A DNA stretch of 36,812 nt from Methylopumilus sp009926035. GTDB taxonomy: Bacteria > Pseudomonadota > Gammaproteobacteria > Burkholderiales > Methylophilaceae. The notes under the pieces were generated by a model. That model did no database searches. It was not told the DNA's origin and saw nothing but the letters and a program-made list of their open reading frames with translations. Made by a program: the position numbers and the translations under genes. The stretch is taken from the NCBI GenBank assembly GCA_041165405.1, contig JBEANL010000008.1:1-36812 (forward strand), read 5' to 3'. Of this stretch, positions 24,676-32,386 are shown piece by piece; positions within the stretch are counted from its first letter, which is position 1, and every line of letters starts with the position of its first letter.

Positions 24676-25188
24676 TTAAGTATTAACTAAATTCTCTTTA
24701 GCGCGTTTTTTCATTTTTGTTTTGATGCGGTTACGCTTTAGTGGGGAAAGGTATTCTACAAATACTTTTCCCAAAAGATGATCCATTTCGTGCTGAATAC
24801 AAACGGCTAATAAACCCTCCGCTTCGAGCTCAAAAGACTTTCCTTCTCGGTCAAGCGCCTCTACCTTAATGCGTTCAGCACGTGTCACCGAGTCAAATAC
24901 ATCAGGGACAGACAAACAACCTTCTTCATATGCCTGCTGTCCTGATGATTCAATAATCTTAGGATTAATAAAAACCTTTAGGTTGTCTTTTGTTTCGGAA
25001 ATATCTACCAAAATTAATTGAATATGCTGATCAACCTGGGTTGCAGCTAACCCTATACCAGGCGCAGCATACATCGTTTCCGCCATATCATCGATAAGCT
25101 TCCTAATTGAGTTATCCACAACTTCAATCGGTTTTGCAATGGTGTGCAGTCTCGGGTCAGGATAATTTAATATATTTAAAATTGCCAT
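24676..25188 (-). CDS. def: peptide deformylase
   Basis: Removes the N-formyl group from nascent proteins. Three metal-site motifs are present: GIGLAATQV (residues 44-52), EGCLSVPD with the metal-binding cysteine, and QHEMDHLLG with the two histidines. The 170-aa length is typical of type I enzymes. First gene of the minus-strand def-fmt-rsmB-DUF4390-ntrY-ntrX run. A TATAAT lies about 85 bases upstream at 25269-25274, which could be its -10 element, though I see no convincing -35 for it. Confidence 0.97.
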   Translation of the reverse strand: MAILNILNYPDPRLHTIAKPIEVVDNSIRKLIDDMAETMYAAPGIGLAATQVDQHIQLILVDISETKDNLKVFINPKIIESSGQQAYEEGCLSVPDVFDSVTRAERIKVEALDREGKSFELEAEGLLAVCIQHEMDHLLGKVFVEYLSPLKRNRIKTKMKKRAKENLVNT

Positions 25189-25248
25189 AAATGTTGATTA
25201 TTTTATTTATTGCTGATAACTTATCTACAAGGCCTCAACGCCTTAAAC

Positions 25249-25276
25249 TTGTTAGACATATTAAGAATATTATACT
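25249..25276 (+). promoter_or_regulatory. sigma-70 promoter of smg
   Basis: TTGTTA at 25249-25254, a 16-base spacer and TATACT at 25271-25276 form a plausible promoter reading towards smg, with a leader of about 80 bases. On the opposite strand TATAAT at 25269-25274 overlaps the same bases and may be the -10 of def, so divergent transcription could share this core. Consensus reading by eye only. Confidence 0.5.
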
Positions 25277-25365
25277 TTGCTAATAGCTCAATTACCTGAC
25301 TCAAATTCATTTAGCTTTCACTTTCTTCTAAGTCATTTTTCATTCACTATCGTAAAGGAATCTTT

Positions 25366-25827
25366 ATGCTAGAACTGCTTATCTATATGTTTGAAAACTA
25401 CCTAAGCACACAAAATTTACCTGACTTTAAAAGTATTACTGCAGAACTTGAAGCTGCAGGATTTGATAATCAAGATATTGAAAATGCCTTTACTTGGTTT
25501 AATCAGCTTAAAGCGATGACAAATGCTATTCCTGTAAAAAATAGTGCCTGCTCTTCCTTGGGTTATCGTATCTACTCAGACAATGAACAAAAAAAGATAA
25601 GCGCTGAAAGTCTAGGATTTGTGTTGTTCCTTGAACAAGCAAAAGTGCTCGATGCAAACGAACGAGAAATTATTCTTGATCGCGCGATGGCTCTCAAACA
25701 AGAACATATTAATATCGAAGAAATGCGGTGGATTGTGATGATGGCGCTTTGGAATGAAGGCCGTGAAAAAGACTTCTTATTTATAGAAGATGCAATCTAT
25801 CAAGATCACAACTTAGTTTTACACTAA
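25366..25827 (+). CDS. smg: Smg family protein (DUF494)
   Basis: A 153-aa cytoplasmic protein of the Smg/DUF494 family. Matching features: start LLIYMFENY, the AELEAAGFDNQDIENAFTWF segment, the R.Y(S)..E..K(I)S.E..GFV.FLEQ centre, and the closing EMRWIVMMALWN. The molecular function is not established. In other Proteobacteria smg lies between dprA and topA; here neither is present: def is divergent on one side, and metF overlaps its 3' end by 4 bases on the other. A clear Shine-Dalgarno (AAAGGAA) precedes the ATG. Confidence 0.9.
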   Translation: MLELLIYMFENYLSTQNLPDFKSITAELEAAGFDNQDIENAFTWFNQLKAMTNAIPVKNSACSSLGYRIYSDNEQKKISAESLGFVLFLEQAKVLDANEREIILDRAMALKQEHINIEEMRWIVMMALWNEGREKDFLFIEDAIYQDHNLVLH

Positions 25828-26660
25828 TTACCTTCTATATTTTGAATGATGCGGGTAATAATGCCTGCCTGATTTAACGTGTAGAAATGTAAGCTTGGCA
25901 CATCCCATCCAATCAATGTTTCACAAAGTTCAGATATGACGTCAACACCGTAGGATCTCAAGGAAGGTAAATCGTCTCCAAAACTTTCTAACTTTATTCT
26001 TAGCCAGCGAGGTATCTCTGCGCCGCAATTCGATGCAAAGCGAGCTAATTGCTTAATGTTATAGATTGGCATCACACCTGGAATGACTGGTACCTCAATA
26101 TCTGCAATCAAACATTCATCCATAAATCTAAAATAGGCATCCGAATTAAAAAAGAATTGTGTAATCGCTGAATTAGCGCCCGCATCTATTTTATTTTTAA
26201 AGTTTTGAATATCTATTTGTGCTGAGGCAGCCTCGGGGTGATATTCGGGATAAGCCGCTACCTCAATATGAAAATAATCATTCGTTTCTTGTCGAATGAA
26301 ACTTACTAACTCATTAGCGTGCTTAAATTCTCCGCTTGGTAATTGGCCTTGAGGCACATCGCCTCGCAAAGCCACGAGATGCTTGATACCATGCTGCTGA
26401 TATTGATCGAGTAAAGTTTTAATTTCTGCCTTTGTCGATGAAATACCTGAAATATGAGGCACGGCATTAAAGCCTTCTTTTTTTATTTCTAGAACCGTTT
26501 CAAGTGTTCGATCGCGCGTTGAGCCGCCTGCACCAAATGTCACTGAATAAAATTCAGGTTTGAATACAGATAGCTGCTGACGTGTGTCGGCTAAGTTTTT
26601 AACCCCTTCCGATGTATTGGGAGGAAAAAACTCAAAACTATAAGAAACTTTTTTAGCCAT
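25824..26660 (-). CDS. metF: 5,10-methylenetetrahydrofolate reductase MetF
   Basis: FAD enzyme reducing 5,10-methylene-THF to 5-methyl-THF, the methyl donor for methionine synthase. N-terminal YSFEFFPPN with the catalytic glutamate, VTFGAGGSTR, HISGI, LVALRGDVP (substrate-binding aspartate region), HPEAASAQ, and TQFFFNSDAYFRF form the standard TIM-barrel series. The 278-aa length is normal for bacterial MetF. It starts 2 bases after ahcY, so it should share ahcY's transcript and its SAH riboswitch. In a methylotroph-like cell it connects the C1-folate pool with the methionine cycle. Its stop codon overlaps the convergent smg stop. Confidence 0.95.
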   Translation of the reverse strand: MAKKVSYSFEFFPPNTSEGVKNLADTRQQLSVFKPEFYSVTFGAGGSTRDRTLETVLEIKKEGFNAVPHISGISSTKAEIKTLLDQYQQHGIKHLVALRGDVPQGQLPSGEFKHANELVSFIRQETNDYFHIEVAAYPEYHPEAASAQIDIQNFKNKIDAGANSAITQFFFNSDAYFRFMDECLIADIEVPVIPGVMPIYNIKQLARFASNCGAEIPRWLRIKLESFGDDLPSLRSYGVDVISELCETLIGWDVPSLHFYTLNQAGIITRIIQNIEGN

Positions 26661-26662
26661 TA

Positions 26663-28084
26663 TTAATAACGATAATGCTCAGGTTTGTAAGGGCCCTCTT
26701 CCTTAACGCCAATATACTTAGCTTGTGCTTCTGACAAGCTTGTAAGTTGTGCATTTAATTTTTTCAATTGCAAGCGAGCCACTTTCTCATCTAAGTGTTT
26801 TGGTAAAGTATATACGCCCACAGGATATTTTTCAGCGTGCGCAAATAATTCAATTTGAGCAATCGTTTGATTCGCGAAAGATGAGCTCATAACATAACTT
26901 GGATGACCTGTGCCACAACCTAAATTCACGAGTCTACCTTTTGCAAGCAGGATGATGCGTTTACCGTCTTTAAAAATCACGTGATCTACTTGTGGTTTAA
27001 TTTCTTCCCATTTGCAATCGCTTAATGATGCAACATCAATTTCGTTATCAAAATGGCCAATATTACAAACGATTGCTTGATCTTTCATCCGTGACATATG
27101 GTCATGCGTAATCACATGATAATTACCTGTCGCTGTCACAAAGATATCTGCATGCTCTGCTGCATAATCCATAGTGACCACACGATATCCTTCCATCGCG
27201 GCTTGAAGTGCGCAAATAGGATCAATTTCAGTCACCCAAACTTGTGCTGATAAAGCGCGAAGCGCTTGAGCTGAACCCTTACCCACATCACCGTATCCAG
27301 CTACAACTGCTACCTTACCTGCAATCATGACATCAGTTGCACGCTTAATAGCATCTACTAAAGATTCACGGCAACCATAAAGATTATCAAATTTAGATTT
27401 AGTCACTGAATCATTCACATTAATGGCAGGGAAAGCCAATTTACCTTCTTTATGCATTTGATATAAACGATGGACACCTGTCGTGGTTTCTTCGGTTACA
27501 CCTTTGATGTGCTTAAGTCTCTCAGAGTACCAATGAGGATCTTTTGCTAATTTTTGTTTAATTGAGTTAAAAAGACAAATCTCTTCTTCGCTTGAAGGTT
27601 TAGAAATGACTGAAGCATCTTTTTCTGCACGCGAACCTAGATGAAGAAGTAAAGTGGCATCACCGCCATCATCTAAAATCATATTGGTATAGCCACCATC
27701 GCTCCATTCAAAAATACGGTGTGTATATTCCCAATATTGATCAAGCGTTTCACCTTTAAAAGCAAAAACAGGGGTGCCACTCTTGGCAATTGCAGCAGCA
27801 GCATGGTCTTGGGTTGAATAGATATTGCATGACGCCCATCTTACTTCAGCACCTAAATCTTTAAGCGTCTCGATCAGCACCGCTGTTTGAATGGTCATAT
27901 GCAATGATCCGCTGATACGGGCACCCTTTAATGGCTTTTCTTTTGCATATTCTTCACGAATAGCCATGAGTCCTGGCATTTCAGTTTCTGCAATAGCAAT
28001 TTCTTTTCGACCGAAATCAGCCTGATTAATATCGGCAACGAGATAGTCTTGTGTATGTAAATTTTGGTTAGTCACTGTATTCAT
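26663..28084 (-). CDS. ahcY: adenosylhomocysteinase
   Basis: Hydrolyses S-adenosylhomocysteine to adenosine and homocysteine, clearing the product inhibitor of methyltransferases. NAD-binding GYGDVGKGSA lies in the centre, substrate motifs include HMTIQTAVLIETL and the SKFDNLYGCRESL block, and the C-terminus ends in GPYKPEHYRY, which reaches the neighbouring subunit's NAD site. The start is the ATG at 28084 (473 aa): AAGGA lies a few bases upstream. The frame is open to a GTG at 28156, but those 24 codons are riboswitch leader and look unlike protein. It is preceded by its own promoter and an SAH riboswitch and followed after 2 bases by metF. Confidence 0.97.
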   Translation of the reverse strand: MNTVTNQNLHTQDYLVADINQADFGRKEIAIAETEMPGLMAIREEYAKEKPLKGARISGSLHMTIQTAVLIETLKDLGAEVRWASCNIYSTQDHAAAAIAKSGTPVFAFKGETLDQYWEYTHRIFEWSDGGYTNMILDDGGDATLLLHLGSRAEKDASVISKPSSEEEICLFNSIKQKLAKDPHWYSERLKHIKGVTEETTTGVHRLYQMHKEGKLAFPAINVNDSVTKSKFDNLYGCRESLVDAIKRATDVMIAGKVAVVAGYGDVGKGSAQALRALSAQVWVTEIDPICALQAAMEGYRVVTMDYAAEHADIFVTATGNYHVITHDHMSRMKDQAIVCNIGHFDNEIDVASLSDCKWEEIKPQVDHVIFKDGKRIILLAKGRLVNLGCGTGHPSYVMSSSFANQTIAQIELFAHAEKYPVGVYTLPKHLDEKVARLQLKKLNAQLTSLSEAQAKYIGVKEEGPYKPEHYRY

Positions 28085-28167
28085 TTTAAATTCCTTTTGA
28101 ATGCTAAGTGACCAGCTGGGATGTTTCGGTATCCACCAACACCCCGTGACTGGCACGGTTATAAATT

Positions 28168-28240
28168 GGTGAACGCCGTTTACAAGTAAACTTGTAATCT
28201 GAGCCTGGGATTTTAAGAAAAAATCTCGCAGCGTTCCTCA
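28168..28240 (-). promoter_or_regulatory. SAH riboswitch (ahcY RNA) controlling ahcY-metF
   Basis: Read on the minus strand, the leader has the SAH riboswitch core: GAGGAACGCTGC at the 5' end, CCCAGGCTC in the centre and AACGGCGTTCACC at the 3' end. The 8-bp stem GAACGCTG (28229-28236) with CGGCGTTC (28171-28178) pairs throughout with one G-T. Two inner hairpins are clean: GATTTT/AAAATC with a 5-base loop, and TTACAAG/CTTGTAA with a TTTA loop. A further hairpin (CCGTG/CACGG, 28144-28158) follows towards the ribosome binding site and may be part of the expression platform. Known members activate expression when SAH builds up, fitting control of an SAH hydrolase. Confidence 0.92.
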
Positions 28241-28250
28241 GAAGAGTTGC

Positions 28251-28279
28251 ATTATAGATTAAAAGTATTTAGGACTCAA
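28251..28279 (-). promoter_or_regulatory. sigma-70 promoter of the riboswitch-ahcY-metF transcript
   Basis: On the minus strand TTGAGT (28274-28279), a 17-base spacer and a perfect TATAAT (28251-28256) predict a transcription start near 28244, a few bases before the riboswitch. This shows that ahcY has its own promoter and need not depend on metK. The -35 lies within a perfect inverted repeat listed separately. Confidence 0.75.
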
Positions 28280-28285
28280 ATACTT
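28263..28285. repeat. perfect 8-bp inverted repeat between metK and ahcY
   Basis: AAGTATTT (28263-28270) and AAATACTT (28278-28285) are exact complements around a 7-base loop. As RNA it could be a weak terminator for metK, as it follows that gene by about 17 bases and is trailed by a few U. As DNA it straddles the -35 of the ahcY promoter and could be an operator. I cannot decide between these. Confidence 0.5.
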
Positions 28286-28301
28286 AGTAAAGTTCAAATA
28301 T

Positions 28302-29459
28302 TTAATTTGCAGATTTAAGGGCTTGCGCTTTATCTGCTGTTTCCCATGAAAACTCTGGTTCATCGCGTCCAAAATGTCCATAAGCCGCGGTTTTCTTGTA
28401 AATGGGGCGCAATAAATCAAGCATTTTTACAATACCTTTAGGTCTTAAATCAAAATGCTCGAGCACCAATGCGGTCAATTGATTATCTGCAATCTTGCCA
28501 GTACCGTAAGTTTCAACCATCACTGAAGTGGGTCTTGCGACACCAATCGCATATGAAATTTGTACTAGACAACGAGAAGCTAGCCCTGCAGCCACAATAT
28601 TTTTAGCAACATAGCGCGCAGCATAGGCAGCTGAACGATCGACTTTACTAGGATCTTTTCCCGAAAAAGCACCACCACCATGCGGTGCGGAACCGCCATA
28701 AGTATCTACAATAATTTTACGTCCGGTAAGTCCACAATCACCTTGAGGTCCACCAATCACAAATCGACCCGTCGGATTTACAAGATATTTGATGTCGCCT
28801 TTAATAAGCTCTTTAGGCAAAATAGGTTTAATAATTTCCTCAATCACTGATTCGCGGATAGTCTCCAGTGAAACTTCTGGATCATGTTGTGTTGATAGAA
28901 CTATGGTATCAATCGAATATGGTTTATGGTCTTTATACTTTAAAGTGACTTGAGCTTTAGCATCAGGACGAAGCCAAGGAAGCCTGCCATCTTTTCTTAA
29001 ATAAGACTGTCTTTCCATCAATCGATGGGATAACCAAATGGGCATAGGCATTAACTGTGCTGTTTCATCACAAGCATAACCAAACATAAGTCCTTGATCA
29101 CCAGCACCTTGATCTAAAGGATCATCTAAAGCACCATCCACACCTTGGGCAATATCAGGTGACTGCTTGTCGTAAGCAACGAGAACTGCGCAACCTTTAT
29201 AATCAATGCCGTAATCCGTATTGTCATATCCAATATAGCGAATCGTATCACGCGCTACTTTAATGTAATCCACGTTTGCGGTAGTCGTAATCTCGCCTGC
29301 CAAAACCACAAGCCCAGTATTTGTTAAAGTCTCTGCTGCAACACGTGCTGTAGGATCTTGTTCTAAAATAGCATCAAGAATCGCATCGGATATCTGATCA
29401 GCTACTTTGTCTGGATGACCTTCAGAAACTGATTCTGAGGTAAATAAATACTCACTCAT
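28302..29459 (-). CDS. metK: S-adenosylmethionine synthetase
   Basis: Makes S-adenosylmethionine from methionine and ATP. Signature motifs: SVSEGHPDK with the catalytic histidine, the GAGDQGLMFGYA hexapeptide region, GGPQGDCGLTGRK and the glycine-rich GGGAFSGKD. The start is the ATG at 29459 (385 aa) with GGA 7 bases upstream; the open frame extends four codons to a TTG at 29471, which is less likely. The length is normal. With ahcY and metF downstream it makes a methyl-cycle cluster, but a separate promoter and riboswitch precede ahcY. Confidence 0.97.
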   Translation of the reverse strand: MSEYLFTSESVSEGHPDKVADQISDAILDAILEQDPTARVAAETLTNTGLVVLAGEITTTANVDYIKVARDTIRYIGYDNTDYGIDYKGCAVLVAYDKQSPDIAQGVDGALDDPLDQGAGDQGLMFGYACDETAQLMPMPIWLSHRLMERQSYLRKDGRLPWLRPDAKAQVTLKYKDHKPYSIDTIVLSTQHDPEVSLETIRESVIEEIIKPILPKELIKGDIKYLVNPTGRFVIGGPQGDCGLTGRKIIVDTYGGSAPHGGGAFSGKDPSKVDRSAAYAARYVAKNIVAAGLASRCLVQISYAIGVARPTSVMVETYGTGKIADNQLTALVLEHFDLRPKGIVKMLDLLRPIYKKTAAYGHFGRDEPEFSWETADKAQALKSAN

Positions 29460-29494
29460 AGTTTTTTCCAAGTTTTAAATTACGTAAAGCGTTT

Positions 29495-29524
29495 AGAATA
29501 GCAAAATATCGCGATTAAATACAA
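29495..29524 (-). promoter_or_regulatory. probable sigma-70 promoter of metK
   Basis: On the minus strand TTGTAT (29519-29524), an 18-base spacer and TATTCT (29495-29500) point to a start about 30 bases before the metK ATG. It overlaps, back to back, a weaker promoter-like pair for the divergent acyltransferase gene. Consensus reading only. Confidence 0.5.
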
Positions 29525-29526
29525 TT

Positions 29527-30366
29527 ATGCTATCAAGACTACTCTTATCTTTCATTGCTATATTCTTTAAATTACCTCTCTTTCTATTGCATGCACTAGG
29601 TGCGTTATTTGGAAGGGTCGCTTATCAATTTGATCGTCGATTTAAAGAACGTATCGATACAAATTTAAAACGTGCTTTTGCTTCATCAGATAAAAATGAT
29701 TTAAAAAAACTCACGTCGTCGACAATTCGCGAAATCGGAAAATGCTTGATGGAGGCACCTGCAATTTGGTTTAATGCGCCTCAAAAGAATTTTCGTTGGG
29801 TCAAAAAATGTTATGGTTGGAAGCATGTTGAAACTGCGCTTAAAAAGAAAAAAGGTATTATTTTTTTAACGCCTCATTTAGGCTGTTTTGAAATTACCGC
29901 GCAGTACTATGCATACTTTCATCCCATCACTGTTCTTTTTAAACGTCCAAAACAAACATGGCTAGCTAATATTGTTTTATCTGGCAGACGTCACTCACAG
30001 ATTCATCTTGCTGAAGCTAACATCCAAGGCGTTAAGCAATTAATGCAGGCATTAAAAAAAGGTGAAGCCATTGGTATCTTACCCGACCAGGTGCCTAATG
30101 AGGGCCAGGGTGAGTGGACTCAATTTTTTAATACCCCTGCCTATACAATGACGCTTGTGTCTAAGCTTGCAGAATCATCAAAAGCTACTGTACTGATTGG
30201 ATTTGGTCATAGACTCTCAAAAGGCCAAGGTTACGAAATCTATATTGAACCCTTGGGATCTGATCATTCACCCCAAGGTATTAATGATCAACTTGAATCG
30301 CTCATTAGAAAATATCCTACTCAGTATCTTTGGAATTATCAGCGGTTTAAAAAACCAAACAAATAA
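29527..30366 (+). CDS. LpxL/HtrB-type lysophospholipid (lipid A) acyltransferase
   Basis: A 279-aa inner-membrane-associated acyltransferase that probably adds a secondary acyl chain to lipid A from acyl-ACP. An N-terminal hydrophobic segment (residues 1-30) is followed by FDRRFKERIDTNLKRAF, typical of the LpxL family. The catalytic HxxxxE is at H117 to E122 in TPHLGCFEI, and the GILPDQVP block near residue 180 is the conserved substrate loop. Which acyl chain or position is used cannot be told, so no lpxL/lpxM symbol is given. It precedes dapF by 14 bases, a common betaproteobacterial arrangement. Confidence 0.88.
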   Translation: MLSRLLLSFIAIFFKLPLFLLHALGALFGRVAYQFDRRFKERIDTNLKRAFASSDKNDLKKLTSSTIREIGKCLMEAPAIWFNAPQKNFRWVKKCYGWKHVETALKKKKGIIFLTPHLGCFEITAQYYAYFHPITVLFKRPKQTWLANIVLSGRRHSQIHLAEANIQGVKQLMQALKKGEAIGILPDQVPNEGQGEWTQFFNTPAYTMTLVSKLAESSKATVLIGFGHRLSKGQGYEIYIEPLGSDHSPQGINDQLESLIRKYPTQYLWNYQRFKKPNK

Positions 30367-30380
30367 GAGACAATCATTTT

Positions 30381-31226
30381 ATGAAACTTCATTTTACAAA
30401 GATGCATGGGATTGGTAATGACTTTATAGTGCTCGATCATACAAAGTCTCCTTTCCAATTAACTCAAGAGATCATTCAATCTTTATCTCATCGACAACTC
30501 GGGATTGGATTTGATCAGCTCTTAGTTGTTGAGAACACATCACTCAAAGACGTTGATTTCAAATATCGTATTTTTAATCCAGATGGTAGCGAAGTAGAAC
30601 AATGCGGCAATGGTGCGCGTTGTTTTTATCGATTTGTAAAAGATAAACATTTAACTAAAAAAGAATCGATTCGTGTTGAAACAAAATCTGGCGTTATTAC
30701 ATTGACTGAAGACCACGAACATATGATTGAAGTAAATATGGGTGAGCCTATTTTTAATCCAAAACTGATTCCATTTATTTCAGATATAGAAAAAAATGAA
30801 TACTCTATTTCTATAGATTTGCCAGATCAAAAAGAAATGATACATATGGCGGTATTATCCATGGGCAATCCGCATGCGGTAATCACAGTTGACGATATTG
30901 ATAAAGCTCATGTTGAAGGATTGGGCGCTTATTTAGAATCCCATCCACTTTTTCCAAAACGTGTAAATGTTGGATTTATGGAAATTCTAACGCCACATCA
31001 TATTCGTTTACGTGTATTTGAAAGAGGTGTAGGTGAAACACTTGCTTGCGGAACGGGTGCCTGTGCTGCAGTCGTATCGGGTATCAAACGAAATCTTCTT
31101 ACCTCGCCTGTAAAAGTCGATATGCGAGGCGGGTCATTGTCTATTGATTGGAAGAGTGATACAAATCCTGTCATGATGAAAGGTCCAGCCGTAACGCTTT
31201 TTGAGGGAGATATTGAGATCGCATAA
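30381..31226 (+). CDS. dapF: diaminopimelate epimerase
   Basis: Converts LL- to meso-diaminopimelate for lysine and peptidoglycan. Two-cysteine racemase: C75 in EQCGNGARC and the second near residue 222 in LACGTGACAA. Other marks are FTKMHGIGNDF at the N-terminus, FNPDGSE and MGNPHAV. The 281-aa length is normal. It is 5 bases upstream of xerC; the DUF484 gene that often separates dapF and xerC in related bacteria is absent. Confidence 0.97.
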   Translation: MKLHFTKMHGIGNDFIVLDHTKSPFQLTQEIIQSLSHRQLGIGFDQLLVVENTSLKDVDFKYRIFNPDGSEVEQCGNGARCFYRFVKDKHLTKKESIRVETKSGVITLTEDHEHMIEVNMGEPIFNPKLIPFISDIEKNEYSISIDLPDQKEMIHMAVLSMGNPHAVITVDDIDKAHVEGLGAYLESHPLFPKRVNVGFMEILTPHHIRLRVFERGVGETLACGTGACAAVVSGIKRNLLTSPVKVDMRGGSLSIDWKSDTNPVMMKGPAVTLFEGDIEIA

Positions 31227-31231
31227 ATCTT

Positions 31232-32125
31232 ATGGAACATAATCACTTCCAAAAAAGTTATATCGATTACCTCACCTTTGAAAAAGGGCTTAGCCATAAC
31301 TCTATTAAAAGTTATACGCACGATCTGGCTCAACTTGTTACACTCATCGAGCATGATCGTTTTGAGTCGATCACCATTCAAGATATCAGGCGTGCAAGCG
31401 CTAAACTTAATAGCCAAGGACTCCACGGTAAATCTATCGCCCGTATGTTATCTGCATGGCGAGGTTTTTTTGACTACCTCATTGAGCGTCATCAATTTAA
31501 AGAAAATCCTGTTAAAGATGTTCATGCACCTAAAAGTGCCAAGACCTTGCCACAAACTTTATCGATCGAGCAAATGGTCAAACTCATCTCGATTGATGAC
31601 ACAACGTTATTAGGTTTAAGAGATAAAGCTTTCTTAGAATTATTTTATTCCTCTGGATTGCGCTTAAGTGAAGTGGTGAACGTTAATATTAATGACCTTG
31701 ATCTTCAAGAAGGTGTAATGACCGTCACGGGTAAGGGCAATAAAACGCGTATTGTTCCAATAGGCCAAAAAGCGATTCATGCCATTCAATTCTGGATTGA
31801 AAAACGTTCAACGATTAAGATAGATGAGAAATCAATTGATGCACTATTCATTACTGAACGCGGTCAGCGCATGACAGCGCGAGCTATTCAATATCGCATT
31901 CAAATGTGGGCTATCAAACAGGGTATTGATAGTACCGTACATCCGCATTTATTAAGGCATAGTTTTGCCTCACATGTTTTACAATCAAGCCAAGACTTGA
32001 GAGCCGTTCAAGAAATGTTAGGTCATGCGAATATTAGTACGACTCAGGTTTATACCCACTTAGACTTTCAGCATCTTGCAAATATTTACGATAAAGCACA
32101 TCCAAGAGCTAAAAAGAAATCATGA
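31232..32125 (+). CDS. xerC: site-specific tyrosine recombinase XerC
   Basis: Acts with XerD at dif to resolve chromosome dimers. The N-terminal SAM-like core-binding domain (1-95, LTFEKGLSHNSIKSYTHDL) is followed by the catalytic domain with Arg in SSGLRLSEVVN, Lys in VTGKGNKTR, His and Arg in HPHLLRHSFASH, and LGHANISTTQVYTHL with the second His and the nucleophilic Tyr. The 297-aa length and the dapF neighbourhood point to housekeeping XerC, not to a phage or element integrase. Confidence 0.95.
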   Translation: MEHNHFQKSYIDYLTFEKGLSHNSIKSYTHDLAQLVTLIEHDRFESITIQDIRRASAKLNSQGLHGKSIARMLSAWRGFFDYLIERHQFKENPVKDVHAPKSAKTLPQTLSIEQMVKLISIDDTTLLGLRDKAFLELFYSSGLRLSEVVNVNINDLDLQEGVMTVTGKGNKTRIVPIGQKAIHAIQFWIEKRSTIKIDEKSIDALFITERGQRMTARAIQYRIQMWAIKQGIDSTVHPHLLRHSFASHVLQSSQDLRAVQEMLGHANISTTQVYTHLDFQHLANIYDKAHPRAKKKS

Positions 32126-32149
32126 TATATTTAATTTCTTTAAGCACTA

Positions 32150-32185
32150 TTGACGCACTTCAATTCTTTAAACTATAGTGAAGGT
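32150..32185 (+). promoter_or_regulatory. sigma-70 promoter of the TIGR02449-zapA pair, apparently leaderless
   Basis: TTGACG (32150-32155), an 18-base spacer and TATAGT (32174-32179) sit 6 bases before the ATG at 32186, giving a predicted start at the A of that ATG. The geometry equals that of the kdsD promoter. The GAAGG between -10 and ATG is too close to the start codon to act as a normal Shine-Dalgarno and would not be transcribed. Confidence 0.6.
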
Positions 32186-32386
32186 ATGGAAGCACAACTC
32201 ATCGCTCTAGAAAAAAAAATTAAGCAGCTCATTAGCCTAATTGAATCTGCTCAAGAAAAAAATAAGGGGCTCGAAACAAGACTAGCCTCCTCTGAAGCTT
32301 CACTCACAAAACTTCAATCTAATATGAAAGAAGCCAGTCTTCGTCTTGAAAAAATGATGAGGCAATTGCCTGAGGAAAATCGATGA
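32186..32386 (+). CDS. small coiled-coil protein, TIGR02449 family (ZapB-like)
   Basis: A 66-aa, almost wholly helical protein with heptad-like leucine/isoleucine spacing (LIALEKKIKQLISLIE, then LETRLASSEASLTKLQ), so a coiled coil along its full length. Small proteins of this kind (TIGR02449) precede zapA in beta- and gammaproteobacteria and resemble ZapB; a cell-division role is inferred, not shown. The start is the ATG at 32186; the frame is open to a TTG at 32150, but that codon lies in the -35 of the promoter. Its stop overlaps the zapA start by 4 bases. Confidence 0.8.
   Translation: MEAQLIALEKKIKQLISLIESAQEKNKGLETRLASSEASLTKLQSNMKEASLRLEKMMRQLPEENR

Noticed and set aside
28085..28156. 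24-codon N-terminal extension of adenosylhomocysteinase from a GTG
   Set aside because: These bases belong to the riboswitch expression platform; a proper Shine-Dalgarno stands before the ATG at 28084, and the extension is not like the family's N-terminus.
31232..32125. Tyrosine recombinase as the integrase of a mobile element
   Set aside because: It is directly behind dapF, has the length and motifs of XerC, and no attachment repeats or cargo genes surround it.
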